Below, piece by piece: positions 23,699 through 35,600 of a stretch of 64,000 bases of DNA (within the stretch, counting starts at the first letter, position 1; every line of letters starts with the position of its first letter). The position numbers and the translations under genes were made by a program. The notes beneath the pieces were generated by a model that was given only the letters and a program-made list of their open reading frames with translations, ran no database searches and was not told the DNA's origin. The DNA is from Trebouxia sp. TZW2008. Its lineage: Eukaryota > Chlorophyta > Trebouxiophyceae > Trebouxiales > Trebouxiaceae. The stretch is from assembly GCA_002118135.1 (NCBI GenBank), contig BDIU01000400.1, positions 2,544 through 66,543 on the forward strand, read 5' to 3'.

Positions 23699-24564
23699 TT
23701 TGACGTCATGCTCAGCGGATAAGATGTGATGCCTGCAGGTAGTCAGCTACATCGAAAGGGTATATGCTGCGTGAGCAGAGGCTTGCTGAGCATGTGTTTT
23801 GCACTGCTGTATATGATGGGCACCTCAGGGCCACAGTCTAGCACTTGATCAATCTTAATGTTTGCTTTACTACGTGCTTTTGGCACTGATTGCTGACATT
23901 GGGAACCGAGGCGTTCTATGCAAACAATGCTGTCTGCCGTCATAAAGCTTGTAAGCAGACCGTTCAGTGGCAGATGCAAATTTGCTTATGACGTAAATTT
24001 GCTGTGGGCCCGATCCTGATTTATTGCATGTTGCTCGCCGTCGAGTGTGTCAGCAGCCATCTGTGTAGCTATGCAACGTGGCATAGGAGTGCGTATCAGG
24101 AAGCCATCCGTCCCATGTCATGGTAAACAAGCACAATCACATTAGGCATTAGACATGGTATCAGGCATGTTACCATACAGCATCTGCATTGTAGACGGCT
24201 TGTGAAGCAAAATTACTTTACATCTGACTATACAATGTTACATAAACAGCCCTGAAGGCAGTTCATCCTGCGATCAAATGGCAAACATCAAAGATCTAGA
24301 ATCGATTGATAAAGCCTGCTAGATTATATTCATGACAGTTCTAAGCATGTGCAAAGTTACAGAAAATTACACAGTGATTGGTCCACACCATGAAACATTG
24401 TACAATGTCCAGACTGAATGCAAAGCCTAAGGCATCAACTGATACGCAATCTTCCTGCAAACATTGCAGCTTTGAAATGTATGCACAAAGCTTGAGCCGC
24501 CTCAATGACAGGATTCTGGCAATGACAGAGGAGTGGCAGAAACTGAAATCCTGAATCATCAAAC
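23699..24564. other. convergent intergenic spacer
   Basis: Lies between the RING gene stop (23698, plus) and the cytochrome b561 stop (24565, minus). Only short frames; AT-richer. Presumably both 3' UTRs. I see no repeat or RNA gene. Confidence 0.6.
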
Positions 24565-26787
24565 TTAAGATGAGGAGCTCTGAGTCACCACATCTGGCAG
24601 AAGGTTGGAATTGTCATTAGACTTTCTTTGCGGTGCTGGCGGGCTGGCATGGTGGAATAGCACTGCAATACCAGTGAGAAACAAGAATATCTGGATTGTA
24701 GCTGCAAGTTGAATTGGGGATGAATAGAGTGCAGAGCCTGAGAGCTGCTTGCCCTGCTGTACAAAGGTCGTCTTCTCTTGCACGCCAACCTACAGCACAG
24801 CATCAATTGCAGCAGAGGTTTACTTTATTGCAGGGACAAGACACATCATTTACTTTGGCACACCACAATGAAAGTGTGTATAAAAAAAATACACAATGAA
24901 AGTGTCTGAAGGGTACAATAGTCAAGTCTGAATGGAAACGCTCATGCAACTTTTGCAGCAGTATGTTTGCTGTCTTAGGCAGAGCCGCGCCCAGCAGGTG
25001 TTCTGCCATGCTGCTCCACGAGTGCGTTTGTGCCTGTCTAGCAGGGTCTATGGTCACCACTGAAACCTTACTCCGCTATGCTGGAGAGGGGCAGACTGTC
25101 AATGTGCAATACGACTAATAAGACTCACTAAGAATGTGATCTACATGATCTGCTCCTGGGCTGCCTCCATAGACAGAGACTCCCGCTATGACTCTTAACA
25201 GTGAAGAAAGTTCTTGTTGTTTCTGTTCTTTCCTTTGTGATCTTTGTGCGGACAATGCTTGCACTCTCTGCAGCACCTGGGTGCAACGCCTACAGACATA
25301 CAGCTTTCCTGCATATTTCTGCAAAGCGGCCTGTGTGAATATAGCGCTTATGTTCACACTGGCTGTTGCTGCAAAAACATGCAGGTAAGCTTTGCCATTG
25401 CACCTAGGTGCTACACAGGCTGCAAACACTACCCTTCAATGAGCATGAGACGTTTGCTTGTCGCATTTGCAGTGCTATGCGCTGCTGTGTTGTGTTGTGC
25501 AATCGCTGTTGTGTTATTTGCATTGTGGGCAACTTGCATCGTTGCATGTGCTGGTTTCGGCTATTGTAGTCAGTAGCAGTGAGTGGGCAGGTCACAACTA
25601 AGCGAGGTATCTGTGCTCCATGAGACATCTTGCTGCATGTCAGACATTCTGCATTGATTGAGGGCCCTCTCTATAGACAGAGGCTTGCATGAAGACTAAA
25701 GGCGTAAAAAAGTGCGTAAAGGCTGCCCATTACAATCGTGCTGGCGTATTCTCCAAGGGAAAACAGAGCTAGGCTGTTTTCATCCTTTGTTCTTGATGAA
25801 GGCTTACCGCCATATTGGCAAGTCCAGCTGTGAATGCGGCTCTGCCAAAGAACTGGTGAATAGGAGCCAAGGCGCGTCTGTGGCGAATAGCCACTTTTGG
25901 GAAGAGGTACACATACAGAGCGACCAGATACTGCAGACAACAGTACACATGTTCAGATGCGATGCAGAATGCAGCTTGACTTCAGACAAGACCCCAGCAC
26001 AGTTTGTCGGCAAATCAACAAGCATACAATGCTTTTTACAGTTTAAAAAAGCCAGCAAATATATGCCAACAATTTCCTTTGGAAAAATGTTTCAGCAGTG
26101 TGAGCACCACAAGGAAGGCTCCAACACACGGCAAATGAGCATCCTGGACAAGCATGCAAGGCTGCGTGTTCACCTGAACCAGGACAAGGGACAAGGTAGC
26201 CAGGCCAAGCCAGCTGTGAGGGCTGTAGAAGTTTGGAATGGGATCAGGTCTTTTGGCAGTATGGCTTTTGATCGCTGCAGCTACTGCTCCAATGATGCAG
26301 ACCAGTGCCAGGCTGTGCAAGGCAGCGTGTAGCTGTTTTCTCTGGGGTCTGCGGCAAGCATGCAAGCCTTGTTAGTGCAGCTTTTGAGACAAGCACAACA
26401 GCCGACGACGCTGGGTCAATTGGTGTCAGCAAACTCTGAGAGGCGCAACTGTCATGCATGCGCCACAACAATCATCGCGTACGCTTACCGGTCCAATGCC
26501 GGACCCAAAGGAGAACGATAGGCCAACACAGCTTCCGCCATGAACACCGGGAACGCCAGCGACATCAACAGAGGATGCCAGTTGAACACTCCAGATGTGT
26601 CTGTTGCGTTGCTGCCCGTGCTCACAGCACTGAACGCTAAACCTCCAAGGTCTTTGAACACCCACACGGCAAACAGGATGAACGTCGTGAACTCCAGGAC
26701 TCGGGTAACCCAAGTGAACCAGGTCGGAGGTGGCGGTCCAAGAAATGTTTTGGCGACACCACCGTCTTCGTACTCATCAATGGCCAT
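24565..26787 (-). CDS. cytochrome b561 transmembrane electron transporter, 273 aa
   Basis: Diheme membrane protein that moves electrons (typically from ascorbate) across a membrane. Exons 26787-26489, 26348-26174, 25930-25808, 24789-24565; 822 nt including TAA, all phases closing. Conserved heme-ligand histidines are visible: H71 in FNWHPLLMS, H107/H111 in KQLHAALHSL, H144 in SPHSWLGL, H183 in APIHQFFGRA. About six hydrophobic helices fit the family, and the length is slightly above typical owing to a hydrophilic tail. The start is the first ATG after a CpG-rich block. The last intron (about 1 kb, 24790-25807) is much longer than the others; it contains a repeat shared with 7167-7210 but no recognisable exon copy. 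It follows the small gene at 27233-26826 by only 38 bp on the same strand. Confidence 0.92.
25150..25200 (+). repeat. short interspersed repeat
   Basis: GGGCTGCCTCCATAGACAGA, then GACTCCCGCTATGACTC, nearly matches 7165-7210 (GGGCTGCCTCTTCAGACAGA, then AGCTCCCGCTATGACGC). A weaker third copy lies near 25665-25705. Origin unknown. Confidence 0.55.
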
Positions 26788-26825
26788 TGTTCAGGACGTT
26801 CCGACTTGAGATGCTGGTGCGAAGA

Positions 26826-27233
26826 TCAGCAAGGGTGGTCAGCACACTTTAGCTTATCGATCGCAGCGGACAGACGTCTCGACAGGAACTTGCTTGAGAT
26901 CTGTGAAAGTGCGGATAAAACGTCAATGTACGTGGCGAGACCGTACACAAGCAGCGGAGGTTCATGTGAACCTCGCAACAATTTGTCAGCTTGCAAAGCT
27001 TCCGCAGCGACTGCAGCTTCTTCTTCCTCTGGCTTGACCAGAAGCGGAGTCCTAGCGGACCAGACTGAGCCTTCACACAGCAGTTGCTTTCTCACTTGCA
27101 GATCGAAGACCACAGATTCATTCTGACTGTCAGACAGAGCAGTGCGCTGCACTACTCATAGGGCGCACTCAACCGTTTTCGTAAGACCTGCACGCATGTC
27201 TGCCTGACACAGAAGGTGCGCAATTCGGTCCAT
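26826..27233 (-). CDS. small predicted protein, 118 aa, function unknown
   Basis: Exon 1 (27233-27174) starts MDRIAHLLCQADMRAGLTKT. After a 51-nt intron, exon 2 (27122-26826) encodes a Glu/Ala-rich helix (PEEEEAAVAAEALQA) and a hydrophobic/amphipathic helix (LLVYGLATYIDVLSALSQI), ending in TGA. The frame is open for the whole exon and the composition is protein-like. The donor GTTGAG is weak, so the 5' end is uncertain. It is divergent from the GFA gene (140 bp between starts) and just upstream of cytochrome b561 on the same strand. No family recognised. Confidence 0.5.
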
Positions 27234-27373
27234 CGCCGCAGACTTCACTGTGGGTCGCCTCCTATACTTTGTTCATCTTGCAAGGCTGCCTGATGCACCA
27301 TCATTCGGAGGCGGCACGAAATGCTGGTGCTAACATGTACATCTTCTGTGTCACGCATCTGCAGGAGGGCGAA

Positions 27374-27886
27374 ATGAATCAGTCGGACACGTTCAAGGCG
27401 CACTGCACCTGTGGCAAAGTCGCTTTCACAGTCACTGGCGAGCCACTTGCGCAGTTTTACTGCCATTGCACAGACTGCTCCAAGTATCACTCAACGCACT
27501 ATGTTGAGGTGCTGGTCTTCCCTGACAAGCCAGATGAGGAGTCACATGTGAAGCTGACTAAGGGTGCTCAGTCCATCAACTCTTTCAGCAGCGGTGGCCA
27601 AGAACGCTACTTTTGCAGAGAGTGTGGAACTGCTGTATTCAACAAAAAGGCTTCATCTGGAATGATGGGCACTTTCCCAGTCCTGTTAGATGGTTTCAAG
27701 TTTCAGCCCACCATGCATTTATATTGTAGTCAAAGCAAAGCTTACTTGAAGGGCATCACTGATGGCTTGCCCAAGTTCAAAGATATGCCAACTGAGCTGG
27801 GTGGGACAGGAGAGTTTGCTGTTGGCAAATGGCAACGTGAATGGAGCAACTCTCCAGCTAGATGTGCTAGTCCAACACTTTCGTAG
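27374..27886 (+). CDS. GFA/CENP-V-fold zinc protein (glutathione-dependent formaldehyde-activating family), 170 aa
   Basis: A single-exon gene, the only clearly intronless one in the window. The GFA zinc pattern is complete: C11-x-C13 (CTCGKVAF), C30-x-C32-xx-C35 (CHCTDC), C81-xx-C84 (FCRECGTAVF). Family members bind two zinc ions and act on, or resemble enzymes acting on, S-hydroxymethylglutathione or related thiol adducts; the actual substrate is not deducible. The frame is open upstream without ATG, and 27374 is the only ATG before the domain. The bacterial-like fold and lack of introns could reflect ancient transfer, but composition does not stand out. Confidence 0.9.
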   Translation: MNQSDTFKAHCTCGKVAFTVTGEPLAQFYCHCTDCSKYHSTHYVEVLVFPDKPDEESHVKLTKGAQSINSFSSGGQERYFCRECGTAVFNKKASSGMMGTFPVLLDGFKFQPTMHLYCSQSKAYLKGITDGLPKFKDMPTELGGTGEFAVGKWQREWSNSPARCASPTLS

Positions 27887-28387
27887 CTCTTTACAAGCGA
27901 TTTCTGCCCAAAATATATTGCTGAACACCATCAATCCTTTACATAACAGTAGATAGATCTGATGTTCATGTTAAACAACAAGACGCACATGTGTATACTA
28001 TTAGGTGTACATTGTACAAGTGTTCAATACATCATCTGACTGAGTGGAGGTCAATGTCAGGTCTCATTACCGTGGCATTGCATTGGCTGCAAGGCTTTGT
28101 TCAATGAGTTGAATGCACAAAATCAGAGTGGCGGTCCCACAGCGCAATCACACCGTACCAGAAAATTGCTGCGAGCAGGCCCAATGCCACTCCTGCCAAT
28201 TGCCTGAGCGTCAAGGGAACCTGTATGTGCCTGCATCACACCATCAGCAGCATGAGACTGGCTGTTTGTATCTGAAACGGCCATTGACTGCTACCACTGC
28301 AAAAAGGGAATTGCATGCTCATGTTGCATTTAATCCTGGCATGCTGGCCTTGCTGGGTTTTTGTGCTGCTCTATCTATGCTGTGTGC
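27887..28387. other. convergent intergenic spacer
   Basis: Lies between the GFA stop and the stop of the minus-strand coiled-coil gene. A plus frame (28113-28400) exists but has no domain or splice support. Likely 3' UTRs. Confidence 0.55.
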
Positions 28388-31300
28388 TCATAGCTGTTGA
28401 TGCTCTGCATACCTCTGGAGTCCCTGGACCTGTTCTGGGATTGGAATGCCACGCCACAGATCATCCATTGTGCGTGGTGCTGAGAACACACTGGTGCTGT
28501 CATCCTGATGCAAATCACTTTGCCAATTGGCTGCTCTGGACTGTGCACTGCCCTCAGCAGCAGGGTTGATCTGAAGCCTCTGACTGCCCTTGTTGTCTGG
28601 CTGTTGCGCACTAGTCTGTGCTGCATTTCGGATCTCATCTTCATTGCATGACACACCAATTGAGGCTTGAAGGACCTGAGCTTTGGCGCTTCCAGACAAA
28701 GTCTCCTGCAAGTGGGCACAAGGCTAACTTGCATGATAGAGTCTAGAAGATGATCATTGCTGACACAGAGACCGTTCTTTGCATCAGTGCTTGGACATTG
28801 ATCATGATTCAGCAATGTTGTGGCTGCAAGGCTTCTACATACTGCATTGGTCACTCTAGAGGTGCAGTCACTTGGTCTGCCAAGCTCTTGTATCGCACAA
28901 ATGTAACAGTCTTTGCAAAATGGACAGCACTGCTGATGAACCATCTGGCTTGGTCAGACAGATAAAATAATACTATTCTGCCAGCTCATGCAAGCACTGC
29001 TCAAACATACATGTGCGGTGATGCATGTTATGAAGACCCTCACCAGCTCAACAATCCTGTTTTTTAGGTCAGAAAAGCACTGGCACACCCAGCTCTCCAT
29101 CTTCTCATTCATGAGATCTAGCTGGCTTCGAGTGTCAGCCTGTTGCTGCCGTAAAGCATCATCCAGCTGCTCTCTCTCCACAACAGCCCCTGTGACCAAA
29201 GCTTACGGAATACAGGAATGAACACATGAATGCCAGAAGGAAAGCTGTCAAAGTATTGCTTGGCAACATTCATGGCAAGAAAGGAAAGAGGAGGACTGAA
29301 AGGGACAGCTTGCAACGTTGACAGAATGTACAACATGATGCAGATCTCTGATGTTTAGACACTGACTGAGCTTGCAGCTGGATTGAGATACACCATGACG
29401 GTTGAAAGGTTGGTAACGAGGCATGTGAGCTTTGAATGCACGGAGGTCGCACTGATGATCGTGCCCACACTGATCAGGTTCTGATTTTGATTCTCATGGA
29501 CAGAGCACATGATCAACAGGGTCAGCAAACTGCTGCAATGCAGTGTCTTGGAGAAGAAGAGTGCTTGCCATCAACATGTGTACAGTCAAGATGAAGAGTT
29601 TCAGCTATACAAAGAAAGCGCCCTGCCTGACAGCTGGCCATCTGCTTCTTCTTTCATGGCAACTGCAAGCATGTCACAAGCACTCTGCTCCTCGACTGGT
29701 GTCACTGGACCTTCTTCCAAAGTGTGGTCCTCTTGCTTCACTGCAAGAAACAGTGTAATCTTGTGGAGTTTCTGAATATTTGGATTCATTGCAAGCAATA
29801 GTTCAACCTTGAAGGATTTGTGGACATTATATATTGCAGGCAAGGAGTAACGCTTGGTACACTGTCTCTGCTAATGAGTGTTGCAGATATACAAAGCTGT
29901 GCAGCTTACCAGAAACTCTCTTATCACATCAGAGGTCCTTTGCAGATCATGCAGTATGCGTCTACTGGAGTCACCAAAACAATGAGTCTGAAGGGCCAAA
30001 GCAAAAGAGTGAAATGACTGACCTCGGCTCTCAGCACAGCTGGCTTGACCAGCCTCGGCTGCTGATGATGCGTCATGACTGTGATCCTGTGCAGCAACAG
30101 CAGCTGCATCAGCTGCTTGCTCTTCTTGCTCCTGTCTGGTGGCCGCTTCATCAAGAATGGCAGCCATGGCTTCTTCCATGAGGGCCCAGTCTTCCTCAGA
30201 AGGGAGATTGTCTACTCTTTGTGTGAGTGTGTCCACTTGCCTGCACAACATGCTGTTTTCGCCACTTGCGTGACAGCAAAAGGACATGCTTTTTGACATA
30301 CATTGGCATTGATGCTGCTTGCTGACAAGTTGATACAGCGCTGTATGTCAGGCTGTCTTTCAGACCTGCGTCAGTTATGTGAGGTGAGGTAATCAGTGAC
30401 GGGTAGTGCACAACTTGCCTATCTAAGCGTGATATGACCTCAGCCAAGTCCTGCTCAATATGGTGCACCACTTGCTCAGGGAAGTCAGCGTTGTCAAGAT
30501 GTTTCTGTGACAAAGCTGTCAGCTGCTCCTGCACCATAAGTCACAGGTGTCAGCTGACCTCATTGCATTTGAGAGCAGTAACATGCGAGACCATCAACAG
30601 CAGTCAGCAGAGAACTGTCAGAAATGCAGCTGCAGGTCCTGCACAAGCCAATGTGTCTGATGGGCTGTACTGGCTGACTGTAGCAAGATATATTGTCACA
30701 GCAGTTATTTGCTCACAATGATCAGCTCACCTGCATGCCATCCAGCTGTGTGTGCACCTGCTGCTGATGCTGCAGAAACCTTTGCTCCAATTGCTCTACT
30801 CTCAGCAACGTCCTGGCATCAACTGCAAACATGTTGAGAGAATCAAGCTTGTGTGCAGCTGGTCCCTAGACAGCACTATGTCATGCGTACTTGTCTACCT
30901 CAGTCATGTATGTTGCTGCAAGTATGTCAAGAAACAGGTGTCTCAATGCAACCTTGCGCTTTTGAGCTTGTCTTTTGTTGCCTTTGTCTGCAAAGCATGC
31001 TGATGTGATGTCGAAGGTAGGATGGAAGTGATAACAACACAGTGTACATAGGTACAGGCTACCTGAAGGAGGGCTTGGCCAGAAGGAATGCAGAGTACCA
31101 GGTGAGCCATCTTCCTGTGGCAGCAGCAGACAGGCAGTGAGGATTTCTACCTGGCATTGGAGATCCAGGGGATTTTCTGCTGGCGGAGTTTGGTTCAGGA
31201 AACGCATTCTCCTTGTTGTCAGGATTGACTATGTGAGGGGAGTTTGGGGACGAATGCCTATCTGGCTTGGCCCATTGTGGTGATTTGGGGCCAGACAACT

Positions 31301-31893
31301 GTGGCTGTTGTGGGCTATCAAAAACCTGCAATCAGGGATGCATCACTCACTATGCAGACACTCAGGTGGCCTAAATCCTTCTATTCCACTCAAGCGCTCT
31401 TTGGCAATTTAGCAGCAAGCTTGTCTGTCTGACCTATCACATGCTGTGCTATTTAATGCATGCCATTGCTCAAACGGCTGACAGCAGCTGCAGCTTTCCA
31501 TCGAGACAATGCTCTGATCCGCACCTGGAAATTGAAGTTCTGACTTGATTGATGTCCAGGTTTGTGTGCTAGCACGGCTAGGATGGGCATGGCTTTTGCC
31601 TCCTGCATCTGAGGATTACTCTGTGGAGCCTGTCTGTCGATGCTGCCACTAGGCGAATGCACAGATTCTGTTTGCAGTGCAGGAGCTGACAAGGGAGTGC
31701 GCTTTGCAGCGGTTGAACGAGGATACTTGTCCTACAGAACAAAGTTGGTAGTTCCCCTCTATGCCAGCTATCTTTAGCAGCAACAACTGTCTCTTGTCTG
31801 CATCAAGGTCACCTCTGTGTCCGAGTCACTGTCTGATAGGAAGTTGACCTGGTGTCGCCTTGTGCTACGTCGTATGAGAGACTTGTATGACAT
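28388..31893 (-). CDS. coiled-coil, Ser/Pro-rich protein, about 9 exons, function unknown
   Basis: Exons: 31893-31813 (MSYKSLIRRSTRRHQVNFLS, then SDSDSDTE), 31731-31525, 31325-31151, 30822-30731, 30528-30419, 30240-30023, 29740 to about 29600, 29189-29044, 28705-28388 (stop TGA). Phases close except at the end of exon 7, which can run to a TGA or splice at a GC donor. The N-terminal half is disordered (SPQWAKPDRHSSPNSPH, NPDNKENAFPEPN: Ser-Pro sites and a KEN-box-like KEN). The middle is heptad-rich coiled coil (LLRVEQLEQRFLQHQQQ; EEDWALMEEAMAAILDEAA). Intron 5 uses a consensus GC donor (AG/GCAAGT), and splicing there keeps the coiled coil continuous. KEN-like and SP sites would fit a cell-cycle or cytoskeletal role, but that is inference. 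Shares the spacer 31894-32697 with the RWP-RK gene. Confidence 0.6.
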
Positions 31894-32697
31894 TGCAGAT
31901 ATCAGCCAGCTTGCTCAACCTGCAGAATGTGGCCTCCTCAGCCAGGTAGACTTCTGGCATTGCACAGTAGGCAGCGTACGCGCACCGAACAAGGAAAGCT
32001 TGTGTAAAATGTGCTTTGATTAGACAAAAGCTTTCTGGCGTTTAAGGCGTACCTTTGAGCTCGTGTTCTCAAGCTTTTGGTCTCAAGATTGTAAGGACCG
32101 AGCGGCAAACTTCAGCAGCCACACAAGCACACAACAGAAAGGCCAGCAACGGATCAGCCGGAGTGATTATCAACGTGCCGGGCTATGATTACAACTTTGC
32201 ATCGTCGGCGATGGTTTCCCTCAAGAAATTCAAAAGCTTGAAGCGAGGTGACACGCACAGCGTCAAGCATCTCCGTACGGTGGCTCCGCGTGATCAACCT
32301 TGAACACCTTTTCATCTTCGCTTTCACGATCAGTGCTGCGACTAGTTGCGCGCTCTTGGGCCGTGCGACTTGTCTTCAGCGATCGAGATCTGAGTCATTG
32401 AAGGTTCTGATCAGAATTAGCAGGTTTTGCGCGAAGTTGGGCGTTTGACAGAGGGTACGCAGCGACAAGCGCCCTTTCATATTCTCACCACTGCCCAGTC
32501 TCTAATTCTCCGCGTCTCCTCCGCTTGACCGGTCTCCCGAGTCACGGCTACCTGCAGGTACGTCGGGGCTTTGTTGCCGCCGTGTTGAGCATCAACTCCT
32601 GGATAGCATCTCACCTTGCCCTGACTACCAGTGTACTTGTTGCACACACTGCTGACCACGTCCCTTTTAGCAATCGCTCGTTGATTAATGTGCAGGC
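31894..32697. promoter_or_regulatory. bidirectional promoter region
   Basis: Lies between the divergent starts at 31893 (minus) and 32698 (plus). 32090-32600 is clearly CpG-rich. An open plus frame (32055-32303) is present but has no supporting splice or domain evidence. 5' leaders of both genes and possibly a 5'-UTR intron (TGCAG immediately before the RWP-RK ATG) lie here. Confidence 0.5.
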
Positions 32698-35600
32698 ATG
32701 GCGACGCAGACCGAAGCTGCTGATGTCAGCAAGCAGCTGCTAAGCGAGCCAGCTGCTGCAAGCTTGTCATACCTGCCATACGCTCCCAGCTTGAGCTTTG
32801 GCCAGTTGCCCAGTCAGGCTGACCAGTCACAAGCACAGCCTACCCAGTCCTCCTACCTTCAGTTTGATGGCCTAGTGCAGAACTACCAAGCCCTTGCAGC
32901 TGACTTACACCTGAATGCCTTGGCTCGCCCAAGCACCAGCACAGCTGCTGCTGCTTCTTCTGCTCCACCAACAGACGTGCTTACTGGCACTCAGCAGGCA
33001 ATGCTGGCAGCGCAGCATGCCATGGCCACAGCACGAGATAGTGCGCCGCCTCACACCCTGATGCAGTACCCCATTGCTACCCCCAGTGACTTGGCACAGT
33101 CTCAGGCAGCCTCAGAGGCAGGCCTCACACTGACAGGAGAGCTTCAGCAGGCCATCACAGACGAACTGCCAGGCCCCTCTGACGCCCCCCTGGACCCCAA
33201 CAAGCCCTCAGTACAAGAGGATGACCAGGCTTCAGTTGAGACACAAGATCAGACAGCTTCCCATGGGACAAAGAAAGGCAAGCTGAGAAGGAGTGTGAGG
33301 AGGAAGAGGGCCAGGGAAGGGGGAGAACAGACAAGCCGAAAGGCACCAGACCCCATCACCCTTGCTGTGACCCCTGTGTTGGCTGCCATAACTCAGGCTC
33401 AGCCTGTGCAGTGCTTAGAAGGAGAAACTCCAGATTGTCCAGGTACAATTTCACACTTGCATCTCCATTATCATCATTGTTGCTTCTGTTGACTTTTAGC
33501 TTATCAAAGCTTTCATGCCTTGAGAGGGATCCATGACCCTGCTAGGTGCATACAGAAGCAATGAGCTGCGCCCAGACAACTCTGTCCAAAGCCGCGCTGT
33601 ACTAGACACCCTAAAGTCGCACTTCAAGCATGTGCTGCCTTATGGACCCCATGCATACCCCGACCACATCTTCCAATGACATCCAGTCATGGACCTCTCG
33701 CATTTCTTATGCACACCCTGGGCACACTGCAGACCTACCTCATGCATACCTCGTGTCATAGCCTTAAATAAGCCACATATGTGTAGCATGAATCTGGATG
33801 TGAAAAGGCATGCATTCAAGTTAGCTTGTAGCAGCCATGCATCACTACCTCAGAAGGCACTTGGCACACGCACATCAGCAGGCTTTGCTGAGTGCCTTTG
33901 AGGCATTGATGCATGATTGCTAAAAGCTCAGATGGATGCACAAATTCTGCATAGAGATCAGCATGCTTTGCACTGTCATGTGCCGCAGTCACCTGCACTC
34001 AGAAGCATGTCTCTAAAATGGGGCTTTCAGACAATATTCTGGACTAGCTCTTGCCAGATGATTGAATGCAAGGGGCAGCACACTTTGCATTGCCAGGCAA
34101 TTGCACCTGGTACAAGAAGTGTCTCATTACTACAGGCCTTCTTATACAGTCCTCTACGCCCCTGAATTCCAAAGGCGGCATTTGATCACAACTGAAAAGC
34201 ATGCGTCAGCAGATTTTGCATTGCCTGCAGGGCTTGTCATACAGTCTTCTTCACCTGAGGATATCATGGAGGCAGCCAAGAACTTCTTGCTGGAACAAAC
34301 CAAGCAGAGCAGTCCCAAGGGCCGCAAGACACGGCCCCAGGAAGCTCTGGCTAAGGTGAAGCTCACACTCTCATGCTCTGCCTGTGAAACATTTTCACAA
34401 CTTACATGATGCAGCGTTTGGCTTTGCTAGCCCAATACCAAGTTTCTAGGAGAGCTCCCCATTTGTGCCAGCAATGCGCTCATATTATGTATTGCTTTGC
34501 TTGCTCAGCATGTCTTGCAGGTGCTGAGGCAGAGATTATGGGCACAAAAATGCCTGCAGACATGAACGAAGTGGAAAGTCATGCACATGTATCTAAACAT
34601 AGTCAATGCAACATGTCATGGAGCTGATCAGCATTTGTAGCTTTTGAATTTGCTGGCCAAGTGTTGGTGTTGCCAGTGGTGTTGGCTGTGCTGGCCCAGT
34701 ACCGCATTGCCAAAGCTTCAATGGAGCTGGAGTAATCTCATTCACCTTACACCAGCAATGGCGTTATGCCATGTGGTTCTTTGCTTGCTCAGCATGCCTA
34801 GATGTGATTCAGGTGCTGGGACTGTCTGTGGTCTCGGCTGTGTACCCAATTGCTAAGGCTGCAAAGGAGCGGGCATGGCAAAGACCTTACTTCTGCACTT
34901 CTTAGCCTGCTCTGGCCTACCTCAATAACCTCGTTGTGGTGCTGCTTAACCTGCTGAGCATGCCTTGCTGTGGACAGGCCGTGGGGCTCCCTGTGGTCAG
35001 GGTTGTGCTGGCCCAACACCTAGCTGCAAACCTCACTAGCAAGCCGTCATCTGATTGCTGAACAACTGACGTTATGGGCAGGTGCTGGGACTGCCTGTGG
35101 TGTCGGCTGTGTATCCAATTGCTAAGGCTGCAAAGGAGCTGGGCATGGCAAAGACATCACTTCTGCACTTCTTAGTCTGCTCTGGCCTACCTCAATAGCC
35201 TTGTTTTGGTGCTGCTTAACTTGCTGAGCATGCCTTGCTGCGGGCAGGTAGTGGGGCTCCCTGTGGTCATGGTTGTGCTGGCTCAATATGTCACGGTTGA
35301 TGAACAACAAGAATAGGTTTCTGGACATCTATATAGGCATGTCACGGTTTATTGAACAATAAGAACAGATTCATGGACATATATATAGGACCCTTTTGAC
35401 AAGGCCGACCGTTACACGATACCTAGCTGCAAATCTCACAGGCAAGCCATCATCTGATTGCTGAACAACTGACGCTATGGGCAGGTCCTGGGGCTGCCTG
35501 TGGTGTTGGCTGTGTTGGCACAATACCCTATTGCCAAGGCTGCGAAGGAGCTGGGAGTGGGTGAGACCTGCTTGAAGAGCGCCTGCAGGCAAGCCAACAT

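Noticed and set aside
31118..31150. Extra short exon (RWLTWYSAFLLAK) after exon 3 of the coiled-coil gene
   Set aside because: Would need a 33-nt intron or read-through that breaks the phase of the next exon; splicing at 31150 directly to 30822 closes phase exactly.
32055..32303. 82-aa plus-strand frame in the RWP-RK promoter region
   Set aside because: Start is not ATG, no domain, lies in a CpG-rich spacer where frames stay open by composition; a comparable antisense frame exists.
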